Shown: piece after piece, positions 11,563 to 23,098 of the stretch | How the letters are laid out: each line of letters opens with the position of its first letter | Numbering within the stretch: position 1 is the first letter of the stretch | Assembly: GCF_019059575.1 (NCBI RefSeq) | Contig: NW_024881530.1 | Coordinates: forward strand, 1,403,501 to 1,467,500 | Source: Amphibalanus amphitrite | Taxonomy: Eukaryota; Arthropoda; Thecostraca; Balanomorpha; Balanidae | Direction: 5' to 3' | Length of the DNA: 64,000 nucleotides | Position numbers and translations under genes: made by a program | The notes under the pieces: generated by a model | The model's database searches: none | What the model was told of the DNA's origin: nothing | What the model saw: the letters and a program-made list of their open reading frames with translations, nothing else

Positions 11563-12677
11563 CATACCATGTCCATACCATCCCAAGCTAAAAACACCTG
11601 AATGGTAGAGCTACGCACAGTGCAATTTACAATCAAACTTCCGCATTGGTTATGGCTGTGACAGATTCTGAAGTATGGGTATGCATTGAAATATGAGGTA
11701 TGGAAAACATTTCCAGAACCTCTTGTCGCCCACGGATCAGCTTCGCTTCATCGCAAAAAGTTTGTTGGAAACGTGAGGAAGCCTTAATGCACGGGTGTCA
11801 TTTAGTGAAGCGGTGACAATCCACTTATCCCTGCTCATTGTCGTGCAATAAGAAACGTGCAAAAAAACTTGCTCCTATGCGCGGATAAATCCAGAACGGT
11901 GGACGATGTATTCACGATTACGGAGTGAAGTGTGTATCTACCAGTGAACTTAAGTGTACGAGTCGGTGATGCATGGTCACTTTATTGTTGCCTGTTGCGT
12001 CAATGAAGCGCAACAAGCTGATGCATGAAGAGAAACAAACATCATGCACTGGAGACGGACACAAAACCCTTGAGTTTCAGGCATTAAGCAGACTACATAC
12101 AGAAGTAAAGATAAGCGCCGTTTTTTAGATCAATCGTCCTTTTATTGCCATTAACATCATGAAAACATCAGGATAGCGAGTCACGGAGTTAATCGCAACA
12201 AAGGGTTATGTGCAGTGCGCACAACGCAAAAACCATCCCTTAGGAAAATATGCTCCTCTTAACAGCCCTACAACAGATTTGCGAATGTATAAACAATCAC
12301 AGCTTTGCGTTAGCAATATGCTAAGTCACAGCACATCACGAAGAGATGCTTTAGGCATGGACGACCACCTTCAACTGAGAAATATGTAGCTTGCGAAACA
12401 GCTCAACACACTACTGCATAAATATTAAGCCCGTCAATAGCGTGCTTCTAAAGGCATTATCTAAGACCCTTCCTCCCCATTGCTATAGCCCAAGATGCAT
12501 AACATTCCAAAGAAGCAGATAACAAATCGACGGATCACAACAGATTGCTGTCATCAAACCAGTTAGCCACGCATCGCAATTCCCTACAAGAATGCAGCCA
12601 TCGTCCTTAACCTTACTCGCCATCATTTCCACACACCGCACCCATCCGACTACCATTGTCGCTATCCACGTGCTAGA
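11563..12677. other. 3' flank of the b5 reductase gene; no other gene seen
   Basis: Contains the probable 3' UTR of the reductase gene on its right side. No conserved coding segment recognised. Confidence 0.45.
12141..12146 (-). terminator. Candidate polyadenylation signal of CYB5R
   Basis: AATAAA on the minus strand about 530 nt beyond the reductase stop codon. It is the best candidate I saw for the 3' end of that transcript. Confidence 0.45.
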
Positions 12678-13604
12678 CTAGTAAGAGAACCGCGCCCGTG
12701 GCGGATAACCCAGTTTATCCAGGTTCGGTTTACAAGCGAACGTGATCATAGCCGGCGGACCGCACATGAGGATCACTGTGTCATCTCCCGGCGGGGGGAG
12801 GTGCTCCGCGATCATCTCCGCCGACACGAAGCCGACGCTGTAGGGCCAGCCGTAGCCGGGACGGTCCACCGTGTACCAAACACGCAGTCGCTCGCGGTGA
12901 GCCGCCGCCAGGGCGTCCAGTTCGTCACGCAGAAGTATATCCGACTCGGTCTGGTTGGCGAAGAGAAGCCAGAGACGACTCTTGTCCTCCGGGTCTTTGA
13001 GAACCTGCCGGATGAGCTGTAGCATTGGGGTGATGCCCGTGCCGCCGGCTATCATACCAATGCGCGAGGCGCGGACGGTGACGGCCGGTGCCCGTCGCTC
13101 GGGACGGATGTGGAACGTGCTTGGTGCCGGGTAGGTGCACAGGCCGGCCGGGCCGCGCACGTCCACAGTGCCGCCGATCGGTAGTTCCTCAAGGTGCTGA
13201 GACATCTTGCCGCCGGCCGGAAACTTGGGGTGCGTGTCACGGAAGTAGACCTTGATCACGAGGTCGACGTAGCCCTTGTCGTCATCGCTGGAAACGGGCG
13301 TGTAGGGCCGCACCACCAGTTCGCCTTCCACGCGCGCTGAGAGGTACACGTGCTGACCCACCGGCAGACCCAGCACGTGATCCTGCGATGGCAGCGCAAA
13401 CCGGAACCGACGGGTGTCTCCACTCAGCACCAACTTGTCAATCAGCCGTAGTGGGTACTTGACATTCGGATCCTCCAGCAGGCGTGGTGGGCCACGCTTC
13501 TTCCGTTTCCAGAGGAAGAGGCCGGCAGTGATCGCAGTGAGGACTGCCAATCCAATGCCGATCAGCACTGGTTTCAGTGTTGAACTGGAGCTATTGCCTG
13601 CCAT
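12678..13604 (-). CDS. CYB5R: NADH-cytochrome b5 reductase
   Basis: Flavoenzyme of 308 residues that moves electrons from NADH through FAD to cytochrome b5 on the ER or outer mitochondrial membrane, serving fatty-acid desaturation, sterol synthesis and haem-protein reduction. Residues about 11-31 form a single hydrophobic membrane anchor followed by a basic WKRKKR stop-transfer segment. FAD-binding features are [10 protein letters not shown] and [13 protein letters not shown]-binding features are [15 protein letters not shown] and MCGPPAM. The C terminus ends in [16 protein letters not shown], as in the family. Length matches animal CYB5R1/CYB5R3. I chose the ATG at 13604: an upstream in-frame ATG at 13748 adds 48 residues unlike the family, and a pyrimidine tract with TAG lies just before the chosen start, which looks like the acceptor of a 5'-UTR intron. 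The whole CDS is in one exon. Confidence 0.95.
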   Translation of the reverse strand: MAGNSSSSTLKPVLIGIGLAVLTAITAGLFLWKRKKRGPPRLLEDPNVKYPLRLIDKLVLSGDTRRFRFALPSQDHVLGLPVGQHVYLSARVEGELVVRPYTPVSSDDDKGYVDLVIKVYFRDTHPKFPAGGKMSQHLEELPIGGTVDVRGPAGLCTYPAPSTFHIRPERRAPAVTVRASRIGMIAGGTGITPMLQLIRQVLKDPEDKSRLWLLFANQTESDILLRDELDALAAAHRERLRVWYTVDRPGYGWPYSVGFVSAEMIAEHLPPPGDDTVILMCGPPAMITFACKPNLDKLGYPPRARFSY

Positions 13605-15005
13605 ATCTAGGAATGCAAAAGGTGTGTTGTCATTGGATGTATTTATAATTATCGAGTAGGATAATATTCCACCAATCACCCCATATCTATATGACTCACA
13701 CAAGTTAAAAAGCAGAGAAAAACTAAATAGGATATTGAAAGGGATCAATATGGGGAAAACATAGTTGATCTAGGTACAACACTTCCTTCTCCCATCACCA
13801 TGCTAATTGATTCGACACATCCTTAAATACACACTCAATAGCCAATGCGTTAAAGCAAATGCATTTCAGTACTTCTAACAAAACAGATGTCCAAATTATA
13901 ATTAAAATACCAAACCAAAACAGTCATAAAACAAAGTCATTGGGATCAAGTAACTTGAACTATTCTAAAAGTATTCTAAGATATTCTCAATATTTTATAT
14001 TCTTCATTTGGTTGGGCTTGAATTTTTTTGAAATGATGGTCAAGAATCTTGCAGCATCAACCGCTAAAACAAGCAACCACATCATACATCAAAACGAACG
14101 AAAATACGCGATAAAGTTTATCAAACTTGCCCTAACCTGCAAGCGCTGCAACCCGCACACAATTGTTGTCAAACACAGCTTTGGATTGAAATTTGGTAGC
14201 CTGGTAATAAAGTTTTCCTTCCTCAACTCAAAGTTTTTGGGGAAAAGAAAGAAAGTGATTTTGGCTAAGCCTTAATTAATAGGATTTAATTAGAAAATTA
14301 GACAAATGAAATATTTTTGAAGCAATTAAAAAGACAATGATCATCGTTCAAAAAACTTCAATTGTTTTATTGGAGGCAAGCATATTTTTGAAATATTTTC
14401 TTGCTGAAGTTTTTCCTTTTTCTGTCTGGGTAACGGCAGTTCTGGCGCAGCAGGGACTTTTGCAGTGCTGCCATTTTGTCTGTGTGGTGATATGCTGTAA
14501 AATTATTTTCCTCTGAAAAATCTGATAAATTAATTTCAGCCATCGTGTGGGTAGAAATCAGGGTTGATTTAAGTGTCAAACTCCCTTAGGTATGAATAGC
14601 TATAATTCCAATATAAATTGGACGTTTTTTCTATGTGCATGACGTTGGTCATCCACAACTGCTCCTGACCATTTTCCTAAGTTGAAGTGTTTCAATTAAG
14701 CTTTTTGCCACTTAATCAACAGGGCCTCAAAGATGATACATGATAGTGTTTGTGATAATTAAAATTTAATTTCCCTTAGACCTTTGGCCTTGATTTTGTT
14801 TTCATTCATTAATACTGATGAGGAATGATAAAGCCCTAATGTTATGGCCTGTTCCGCAGACCTAAATACAAATAAGATGTTGTGACTTGTGGACTTGGAT
14901 TGTGGTAGGTAATTCTGAGCTTAATGCATCTCTTTGGATTCTTCTCATAAATATTTCATACTAACTAACTTACTTTTAAATCCTGTCTTGCAGGAGTGAG
15001 CAGCA
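13605..15005. other. Region between CYB5R and NDUFB9; no CDS recognised
   Basis: AT-rich DNA between two genes that diverge from it: CYB5R on minus and NDUFB9 on plus. It should contain the 5' UTR exon and promoter of CYB5R and those of NDUFB9. A pyrimidine tract ending in CAG at 14993 looks like the acceptor of a 5'-UTR intron just upstream of the NDUFB9 start. The 138-codon open frame at 13859-14275 is Lys/Asn-rich and looks like AT-rich noncoding DNA. Confidence 0.5.
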
Positions 15006-17262
15006 ATGTCATTCCTCCAGACCTCAGCATTGACTCACCAGCAGAAGGTGAAGAGCCTCTACAAGAGGGGGCTTCGACTCCTTGAGATGTACCTCCACCA
15101 CAGGTGAGTTGCTGTGATGCATCCCATGTATTGGTTGCTGATGAAGGGCTTATGGCTGCCTTAGGTGAGTTGGCTATTTTGATGTTTTGTGGATAGATTC
15201 TCATTTTGCATCAAGTGTTTCAGTGCTTATAGAAATAAATTGTCTTATAAGAAATAATTGCAAGTCAGACCTGTTTCAAAGTTCTACACATTGAGGTCTG
15301 AGCCTATGGCTTGTATTTGTCAGTCTTGTAACTAATTCCAGTGGCTTGTAAGCTGTAAATCTCTATACTTCCAAAATCATCAAGCTGCAAGCTGGGAAAA
15401 GGTGTTAAATGGAGCCAGGTCTGGACATCTCCTGTGCTCCAAAAGCTGACCACAGAGGGATCCCGTCAATACGGCAGTTGTTGAAAGCTGCTACCACCCA
15501 CAGACTTGATATTCAGACCAGAGTGTCATCCTGTGTCATCCAGGGTTGTGGTGATGAGCCAGGTACCTATATGAATCATCACTAAAGTTGGTGAATCTGT
15601 CGCTCCAGAATGCTTATTATCTGTTTGTATATAGCTAATTCTGGAATTCCAACTGCACAGCCAGGGGCCCAGAGCCCAGAGGTTTGGACCTTGAGCCAAT
15701 ATTTGCTCTAACTACGGCAAATCTGTAATCAAATTTCGGAAAAAATCCACACTTTCCAAGCTAACAACTCCTCGTTCACACTTCATTAACAGATAGCGAC
15801 ATTGCACTGTCAATGATTTGTCTGTCCTTGGATGCATTTCGCGTGCATTCTATACCTGTTAACACTTGTAATGAGATGGTAATGTTTCTTTGAGCTGTTT
15901 TATTACGGTTACGTATCGTTTTCTTCGCAGGCATCATTTCCGGTACAACGCTGTGCTGCTGAGAGCAGAGTTTGACCAGCACAAGAACGAGCGTGACATG
16001 ATCAAGGTCAAAAAGCTGATGGAGGATGCTGAGTACCAGCTCTGGAGTAACCAGCACTACCAGCCCAAACAGTGTATGTACGACTTGTTTGGTAGAAGAG
16101 AAATGTTTAATTTTTCATCGTGAGCTCTGCGATGCCTTAGATCTTTTTCGATGGACATACGAGTATTTGATTCAACACGCATGGATATTTTTTCTCCATT
16201 CTAAGCTTACTTTATCGTCCTTCTTCCGGTATAAGACAATGTTTGCTTTCTTAGGTGTATTTCTAAAAGATATAAAATTAAAAAATAAAGATGAGCGTGT
16301 ATATTTAGTTCTAATTTCCATAAAACGCATTCGCGTGCTTATATTATAGTGCATGCTCTTTTTGTCGTCTATTTTTTGCTAGCTGTTGGCGCGGACGGAC
16401 CTATCCTACAATCCCTTTTCCCTGCCTTAAAGGAAATAGTTCACTTTCACGAAATTATTTTTTTTGCAATGGATTTGTGATTTTTTATGTTCAAAATGAT
16501 CAGCAAAGAAAATAAAACCTTTTTACAACAAAAGATTATTTTCTATATTTTTGATATAGGAAGAACTTTTCAGTTTCTGTAAGGCACACGCGATCCAGTA
16601 TGAAAAGAGCATGGGTCCCGAAAATTCTTCAGAAACTGAAAATTATCGCGGCCACCGGCATTTGGGCGATCTGCTCGTGCTTTTGTTACTGGAGCGCCTC
16701 ACTGGAGCGAATTTCTGTAGAGTTCTCGTAGATAATTTCTCTAGTTTCTGAAGAATTTTCGGGACCCATGCTCGTTTCATACTGGATGCGAATATATGCA
16801 AGGCACACATCCTCAACGCAAGACACATTTTTCGGGACGAGAAATAGAATATCTTTGCCTAGGGTGATCGTTGGGCTGTAAAAGCTCCTGATTTATGCTC
16901 GTCTCAGCCCAAGCTACGGAACTGCTATTCCAGTTCAAAACCCATGTTAAAATGTGAACTATTTCCTTTAAGATCTGTATTGCATTATCCAATGATCCAC
17001 TAGCCGCTCGCCCCTGCCGTCCTTCTTTGCCCGGTGTGACCATGAATTGTCCGTGTGTTCGGCAGTCCCCGACTCACCGGGCGGCGTGGCGCACGGCCGC
17101 GTCGTGGTGCCTCCCGACTGGGTGCTCGACTACTGGCACCCGCTCGAGAAGGCCATGTACCCCGAGTACTTCGCCAGGCGCGAGGAGCGCAAGGCCGAGT
17201 ACGTCAAATGGTGGAACTCACAGTACGGAGAGCCGGAGCCGGCCGGTGACAAGGCGCACTGA
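15006..17262 (+). CDS. NDUFB9: NADH dehydrogenase 1 beta subcomplex subunit 9
   Basis: Three exons, 15006-15103, 15931-16073 and 17066-17262, join in frame to give 145 residues. The donors are GTGAGT and GTATGT, and both acceptors end in CAG. NDUFB9 is a LYR-motif accessory subunit of mitochondrial complex I, located in the membrane arm, where LYR proteins bind acyl-carrier protein. Diagnostic features are [19 protein letters not shown] at the N terminus (the LYR-type helix, here LYKRGLR), HKNERDM in the middle, and the conserved PDSPGG followed by [19 protein letters not shown]. The phenylalanine codon before PDSPGG is split by the second intron, and restoring it across the junction matches the family. 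The protein is shorter than the human one (179) and close to insect lengths. The second intron carries a MITE. Confidence 0.95.
16427..16971. mobile_element. TTAA-flanked MITE in NDUFB9 intron 2
   Basis: TTAA direct repeats at 16427-16430 and 16968-16971 flank 14-bp perfect inverted ends, AGGAAATAGTTCAC at left. TTAA duplication is the signature of piggyBac-type insertion. Nested inside is a second, 45-bp inverted repeat (16593-16637 against 16743-16787, one mismatch noticed) that would fold into a long hairpin with a 105-nt loop. No transposase is encoded. Confidence 0.7.
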
Positions 17263-17512
17263 GCGGCCGCAGCGCCATCCGACGGCAGGTCCCGGAACTG
17301 ACGGTTCCGACTGTTGTCGGTAGAGAAATTTGTCGGGAGAACGGCGTTGTGTGATGTATAATGTGAATATGTCGCGCTGGCTGGGAGCATTCTTGGCAGG
17401 ATACTGTGGGCGTTAGGATCATGCTTGTGAATCGTTTCCATTGAAGATCTATAAACGATTTCACAATCATGCTGTGTCAAGAGGCAGACTGCTTCTGCTG
17501 AAGCAATATGTA

Positions 17513-17518
17513 AATAAA
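17513..17518 (+). terminator. Polyadenylation signal of NDUFB9
   Basis: AATAAA about 250 nt past the NDUFB9 stop codon on the same strand. Confidence 0.65.
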
Positions 17519-18623
17519 TGGTCACGGAGGATATTAATTTGTTTGTGATGAGCGTGTTTGTGGCATCTGCACCATATCCTATAGGATGACAAACGAAAGC
17601 CAAGCTAGATCTGATCAAACCGTAATTTCTGAAGAGCTCTCGGCTAGGTGCAATTAGTGCGAAGCAAGCAATCGAGGAAAAGCTGAACTCAGTTGGCTCA
17701 GTTTTTGCTCTTTGGTAGGCCTGGATATTTATTTGTTTATGTGCAATATAGGGGCTTTGCTAGAAGGCATGAGACTTGTTATTTTCCTAACCCATTGTCT
17801 GGTCCAAAGGGGGAGGCCGGAGGGGCCAGGGGGCATTGCCACTTCCGTAGGGCTTTCTGGATCCGGCATTCGGCAATGTTCCAGCCTCAAGTAAAATGGG
17901 CAATATTTGTGAAGAGCTGAAAAACTTCAACAGAGCCAGCAAATATGCAGATTGCATAAGCCGGCTTTCCGTTCGCTTGGCTAGCCCAAAACACCAAGAT
18001 TCCTTTACTACTCTACGCAAAATACCTTTGCCTTGATGACGTAATAAACCACTGACCGGACGACTGCAAATAATTGATGATCCTTGATTCCGGACACCGC
18101 AAGAAAGTTTCGGGCGCGGGGTGGTTGAAAAGTTTGCACTATTTATCGGATAAGGCTCAGTCTGGCTTGAAGGTATGCTTCCTTCACTTTGAGTCAGTCA
18201 CTTAGTTTCGTTTTATCGGGCAAAGAGCATGGTCGTCCTTCTCTCCTAGGCCCTGGAATGCTAAAAACCGTGGGATTGACCGCGCCGTTTTTGTCTCACA
18301 ATGTGTAAGCATATCCAAAATAAAAATCGGCGTCGTATTTGTTGATCGATGGATTGTTTTAGCTTTTGAACTTTTTGAAAAATTGAAATTGGGACTTTTT
18401 AATGATGCGATTGTTTTGGAATTATTACCAGATGCCTTTTTGCTTTTGATTAAATTTATGTAGGCACAAGTTCTTTGCACAAATATTCGCCATCGTGAGC
18501 GGGGGCCTAGTCCCTGCTTACCTCCCCCAGTAGTAATTTCCCTGCATCCTATCATTTTGATTTCAGGTCACTAGGTCTACATCTACATCACTAGTTCTAC
18601 ATTGACATCACTAGGTGTATGCA
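17519..18623. other. No gene recognised between NDUFB9 and ANAPC5
   Basis: No conserved coding segment seen. A G-rich stretch near 17810-17835 is unremarkable. The region may contain a noncoding first exon of ANAPC5. Confidence 0.4.
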
Positions 18624-19575
18624 AGCTCAGTTGGGCAAACTAGACTTTTGGAATCAAAATATGGAGGCATCAATATTTTGATTCTGGTGGGAGGAGCCAT
18701 GACCAAATATGGGCATGGAATCAATTTTTTGATTCATTTTGGTACACTTTTGACTTCAAATGTATCGTTACGGTTGAAAAAAGGCCCATGACGGTGAGAT
18801 TTTTCTTTAAAAAGGTAGAAAAATGTGGTAGATTTGCAAAAAGTGTTACCTCAAAACTAAGAAATTGTCCCTTTGGCCTTGTGAATGGGAAGAAGACAGA
18901 GCCACTGTCCATCACGTAAAAGCTGTTTTGGGGAAATCACACTGTATGTTATTTTTGTATCATGAATCGCATACTAAACAATCAGTGTTTGTGTAAAATG
19001 GCAAAATGAAATTTTCAAACCCCTAATTATCATTGTTGTAGTGCTTTTATATTTATTATATGGTTTTTACCTGCTGGTTTAGTTTTTGCATTCTTGACAT
19101 GTAAAAAATGTGAATTGTTATCAAATGTAGTGAAGATAAAGTACAACAATGCTATAGGTATCTGTTCTGGTGCTGAGGATACCACTACATGAGAATAATA
19201 GCAAGATAAATGCTGTATTCCTGCAAGTTATTGTTGCCTATCTGTTAACATTACCTGTGAATCAAAATAATGATTAGCCAGCTGATGGGGAATCAATATT
19301 ATGATTATCTGTTTAAAGTGAATAAATTCCTTGATTGCCTTTCACTACCTATAGAATTCAAATTGTTATGATAGGAGCAATATTATTTTGCTTAGGAGAT
19401 AGTTCCAGCATTTCTGTTCAAGATCAGGCATGCTCCTTCTTGAAACACTCTCTTATTTTTATGTGATTGGTAAGTTAGAAATGGTCTGCATTTTTGCCAA
19501 AATATGGTCATAAAGAATCAATCTTTTGATGCCTCCATATTTTGATTCCAAAGGTCTAGTTTGCCCAACTGAGCT
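18624..19575. mobile_element. Long-TIR MITE, about 950 bp
   Basis: The left terminus starting at 18624 (AGCTCAGTTGGGCAAACTAG) is the reverse complement of the right terminus ending at 19575. The match extends for about 50-60 bp with a few substitutions, including the repeated phrase GAATCAAAATATGGAGGCAT. The interior is AT-rich and non-coding, with more GAATCAAT-type words. I could not define a convincing target-site duplication, so the superfamily is open. Confidence 0.75.
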
Positions 19576-19999
19576 AGTCAGTAGTTACTAGGTACAGCTC
19601 ATGGTAAATGACAAGTACAAAATCCTCTGAAAAGTGAAAAGCCATGGTTCAGAGTTAAACAAGCCTGTCTCCGATTGGTTGTTGACAATGGTGACTCCTT
19701 ATTCTTCATATTTATACCAGTGTGCAATTTTTAAATTATAAATTTAGCTGTAATGTTTGAGCAGACGGATTGACAGAGCTGGAGCCCATGTTAAGCAGAG
19801 CTTGTTGCATAGACCCCAACTCTTACTGTCTGATCACGCAATTCCAGGCAACAGGAGAATTTAGATGCCAAAGTTTAACATGTCCTTCAAAGCCAGACAT
19901 GGCCTGTTCCACTCAACTGACTTCAACTGGCTGCGGCTGCTCCCACCAACCGCTGACCATCCCCAGGAGTCAGGAGTCTCAAATATCGAGCGTCAGAAC

Positions 20000-20065
20000 C
20001 GGAGCGTCTCGAACCCGGGCTCTCACTACCGGGAGCCCAATGCTCTACCAACTGAGCTACGGGAC
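20000..20065 (-). mobile_element. tRNA-derived SINE head
   Basis: On the minus strand the sequence begins like a tRNA: a D-arm with RNA polymerase III A box TAGCTCAGTTGG (20048-20059), then a B-box-like GGTTCGAGA (20007-20015). The acceptor stem does not close and the T stem is broken, so it cannot be a working tRNA gene. It is best read as the promoter head of a SINE whose body continues toward about 19770. It lies in the 5' intron or upstream region of ANAPC5. Confidence 0.6.
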
Positions 20066-20349
20066 AGGCTCAATACTTAAGTTATTCAGAGTGCATTTAA
20101 ATTTTGTTTTGATCAACAATGGTATTTGTTTTGTCAGAATTGCATTTGCTTTTGTGTGTTATGTGGAGCAGGGTGAAAGGGAAACATCCATTGAAGTGAT
20201 TGATCTTCAGGCCTCAGGGTCCACCCCAGTTTGGGAGTTCATCACTCCCTTGTTATTGATTTATATATCATTGACATGCTTGTTGTTTCTCCATGTGATG
20301 ATCAATTCTGTTTGTTCTCTTACTATCATCATGCCATCCCCAGGTCGTC

Positions 20350-22857
20350 ATGCTGCCTGCCCAGGACCCCATCGCTCTGGTGGAGTGCGGTCCGCGCCCG
20401 GTCGGCCCGGACCGCGAGTCCGTCACGCCGCACAAACTGTCCCTTCTGGCGCTGGTCCAGCAGTACTCAGAGTCCCGCCAGCAGCTGGACGCCCCTCTGA
20501 CGGCCCGCCAGCGGAAGGACACGTGTCTGCTGCTGCTGCAGCTGCTGCAGGGCCCCGAGCTGGACGGCGCCCGGCTGCTGGTGCAGCTGCGCCGCCGGCT
20601 GCCACCCGAGCAGCTGTCCGGGCTCTGCCGGCGGCTGCAGAGGCTGAGGGACGCCGGCGTGGAGGGGCTCTCCGAGCTGGTGGCTGGCGTGAAGCAGCTG
20701 ATCGCCGAGGCCGGGCCGCGCCGGCTGGCCGTCTCCTGCAGCAGTGTAGTCGGTTTCTTCGTGCGGCGTATGGTGCTGGCCTTCACCCGCCTGCCGTTCC
20801 ACGAGGTGACCAGGGTGTACGCCGAGTTCGCCGCCTACCACGCGGCCGGGCGGTTCCCGGACGGCGCCGAGGAGCCGCCGGTGCCGACGATGGCCGACTC
20901 GGCCGACTGTATGGACCTGGGAGATGTGTCGGACGCCGCCGTGGTGTCGATCGGTGGAGACGACGAGGAGCAGGCCGACGACAGGTGGGTGGCTCACGGA
21001 ACTTTGGTCAATGTAGTATAAGAGTCTCTATGTTTGGCCGGTTTGTTTGCTACCTTTTTCAAGTGTAGGTATTGTTGAACTGATTTATTCTGTGATATGC
21101 TGATGGAGGTGACCTTTGACTTCCTATTTCTAGGTCTATCTCAAGTGAAGCCACGTTGATGATACGGCTGCCGGCCGCTTAAACAATAAATTGACGCTGT
21201 TTTAGTTTCGCTGATCGCTCTGCCTCCTCTCCCCAGCTGCTCCTGGGTCGGCCAGCGTCCGTCCCGTCGTCAAGCCGAACTACTCGTCTCCACGCAGATG
21301 GAACTTCTTCAAACCAACGAGCGGCGAGCTCTACCCCCGGCTCAGCTTCAGGAGGTGACCTCCCGGCTGCTGCGAGATAACCCCGACCTCGCCGAGGCGC
21401 ACTTCCTCAGTTTCCTCAACTGCCTGCGCTCCAGTGAGCTGTGCGGCGCCGTGCATAGCCTCTACCACAGCTTTGACAGGATGGGTGCCGGCGGGGACGA
21501 GCCGTCCCGCGGCCTGCGGTACGCCGCGCTGAGCCTCGCCTCGCTACACGCGCGGTTCGGACACCGCGGTGCGGCGCTGGCGGCGCTTCGAGAGGCGGTT
21601 ACAATGTCTCAGGACAGTAACGATAGTCGGTGTCTACAACAGGCGCTCACTTGGCTCTACAAACTCACTGATGACGAGGAGGCGAGGCAGAGACTCATGA
21701 GACACGCCATAGCCAAGAGTGGTGAGCTGGATCTACATGAGTTGGCCTCGCTGGGAGTGCAGAACTACACAGAGATGATGGCACGGCGCGGTGCCAAGCC
21801 AACAGAAGCGTTCGAACAGCTGGCCATTTCGGATCAGATCAACTGCCAGCACTCATTACCGGCTCTTCTGGCGTCAGCGTACTCTGTGCGCTCGGCACTG
21901 TGCTCACTGTACGGCCGTCCCGGACTGGCCCATCTCTGCAGCCAGCTTCTGCTCTGTATCGATACGAGCGGCTCGGGCCGGCACGGCGCACCCGTCTGTG
22001 GCGAGCCGGTGGCATTGGCCGCCGGTACCGTGGCGCGCCACCTGGCCGGACAGGGCGAGTACGCCAGGGCGGAGCAGGTGCTCTCCTGGGCGGCCGAGCA
22101 GTTCCCGCCGGCCGGCGCCGAGGCCCGGCTGGTGCGACAGCAATGGCTCGAGATGGAGGCCGAGCGCGCACTGCTGGCCGGGCGATGTGAGTCGGCCCAG
22201 GAAGCGGCCACCGCGCTGACCGCGCTGGACCCGGCCAGTGGCCGGCTGCGGCGCGCCCAGCTCCACCTACTGCGCGGCGAGCCGGCCGAGTGCGAGCAGC
22301 TGCTGGCCCAGCTGCTGGCCGCGCAGCCGCCGCCGGTGCCGGAGCGGCTGGTGCAGCTGCTGCTGCTGCGGGCCGAGCTGCGCGCCGCCAGCGCCGACTA
22401 CGCGGGCGCTGCCGAGCCGCTGCTGGCGGCGCTGGCCGAGTGTCAGCGGCGGCGGCTGCGCGGCGCTCGCTGCTCGGTGCTACTGCGGCTGGCGGCCGTT
22501 CAGCTGCAGCTGGGACTCCGCGGGCCCGCCGCCCAGCTGGCAGAGAAGCTGGCCCTCCCGCTGCTCACTCACGGCTCTCTCCACGAGCGGGCGCGGCTCT
22601 ACCTGCTGCGGGCCCGCTGTCTGTTGGCAGAGGAGCCGCCGCGCCGGCGAGACGCACTCCCTCTACTAGAAGAAGCCGCGCACCTGCTGACGCGGCTGCA
22701 GGCCTGGCTGCTGCTGAAGACCGTGTTCCACCTGAGGGCGGTCACCTTCCACGAGCTGGACGAGCGAGCCGAGCGGAACACAGCGGCGTCTCAGTATAGG
22801 CAGCTGATGGCGCAGCACCCCACTCTGGATGGGGTGCACCTGATGAGGATTTCGTGA
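20350..22857 (+). CDS. ANAPC5: Anaphase-promoting complex subunit 5
   Basis: Two coding exons, 20350-20984 and 21237-22857, joined by a 252-bp intron (donor GTGGGT, acceptor CCCCAG), give 751 residues against 755 in human. APC5 is a scaffold subunit of the APC/C ubiquitin ligase that drives exit from mitosis; it links the TPR lobe to the platform. Matches to the family run the whole length: VTPHKLSLLALVQ near the N terminus, a SSVVGFFVRRMVLAF segment, CSWVGQRPSRRQAE across the intron, NPDLAEAHFLSFLNCLR, RYAALSLASLHARFGH, then degenerate TPR helices rich in Leu/Ala/Arg. A CCCCAG acceptor just before the start suggests an upstream 5'-UTR exon. The GC-rich third positions cause long shadow frames on both strands. 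Confidence 0.95.
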
Positions 22858-23092
22858 CCTGAGGACGTGGGGACCTCGTGGACTCGTGGCTGCCTGATCC
22901 ACACCAGTGATAACCTGATGAGGTGAGCTAACTGATGAGTGATGAGTGAGTAGCGCTATGCCTGTGATAAGCTTAGCGCGAGTGTTATTTTGAGGCAGGC
23001 CAGAAGGGGCGGACTTCGTCAATGCTAATGTGCGTTATACAATGAAAATGTTTTCTGACGCCTGAGGAACAGTGTGTTGTCACTCAATTCAG

Positions 23093-23098
23093 AATAAA
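23093..23098 (+). terminator. Polyadenylation signal of ANAPC5
   Basis: AATAAA about 240 nt downstream of the ANAPC5 stop codon. Confidence 0.65.

Noticed and set aside
11014..11636. Repeat protein genes (162 codons plus, 189 codons minus)
   Set aside because: Both follow from a 72-bp array whose period is a multiple of three; neither resembles a protein family.
20000..20070. Functional tRNA gene on the minus strand
   Set aside because: The acceptor and T stems do not pair; only the polymerase III boxes are tRNA-like.
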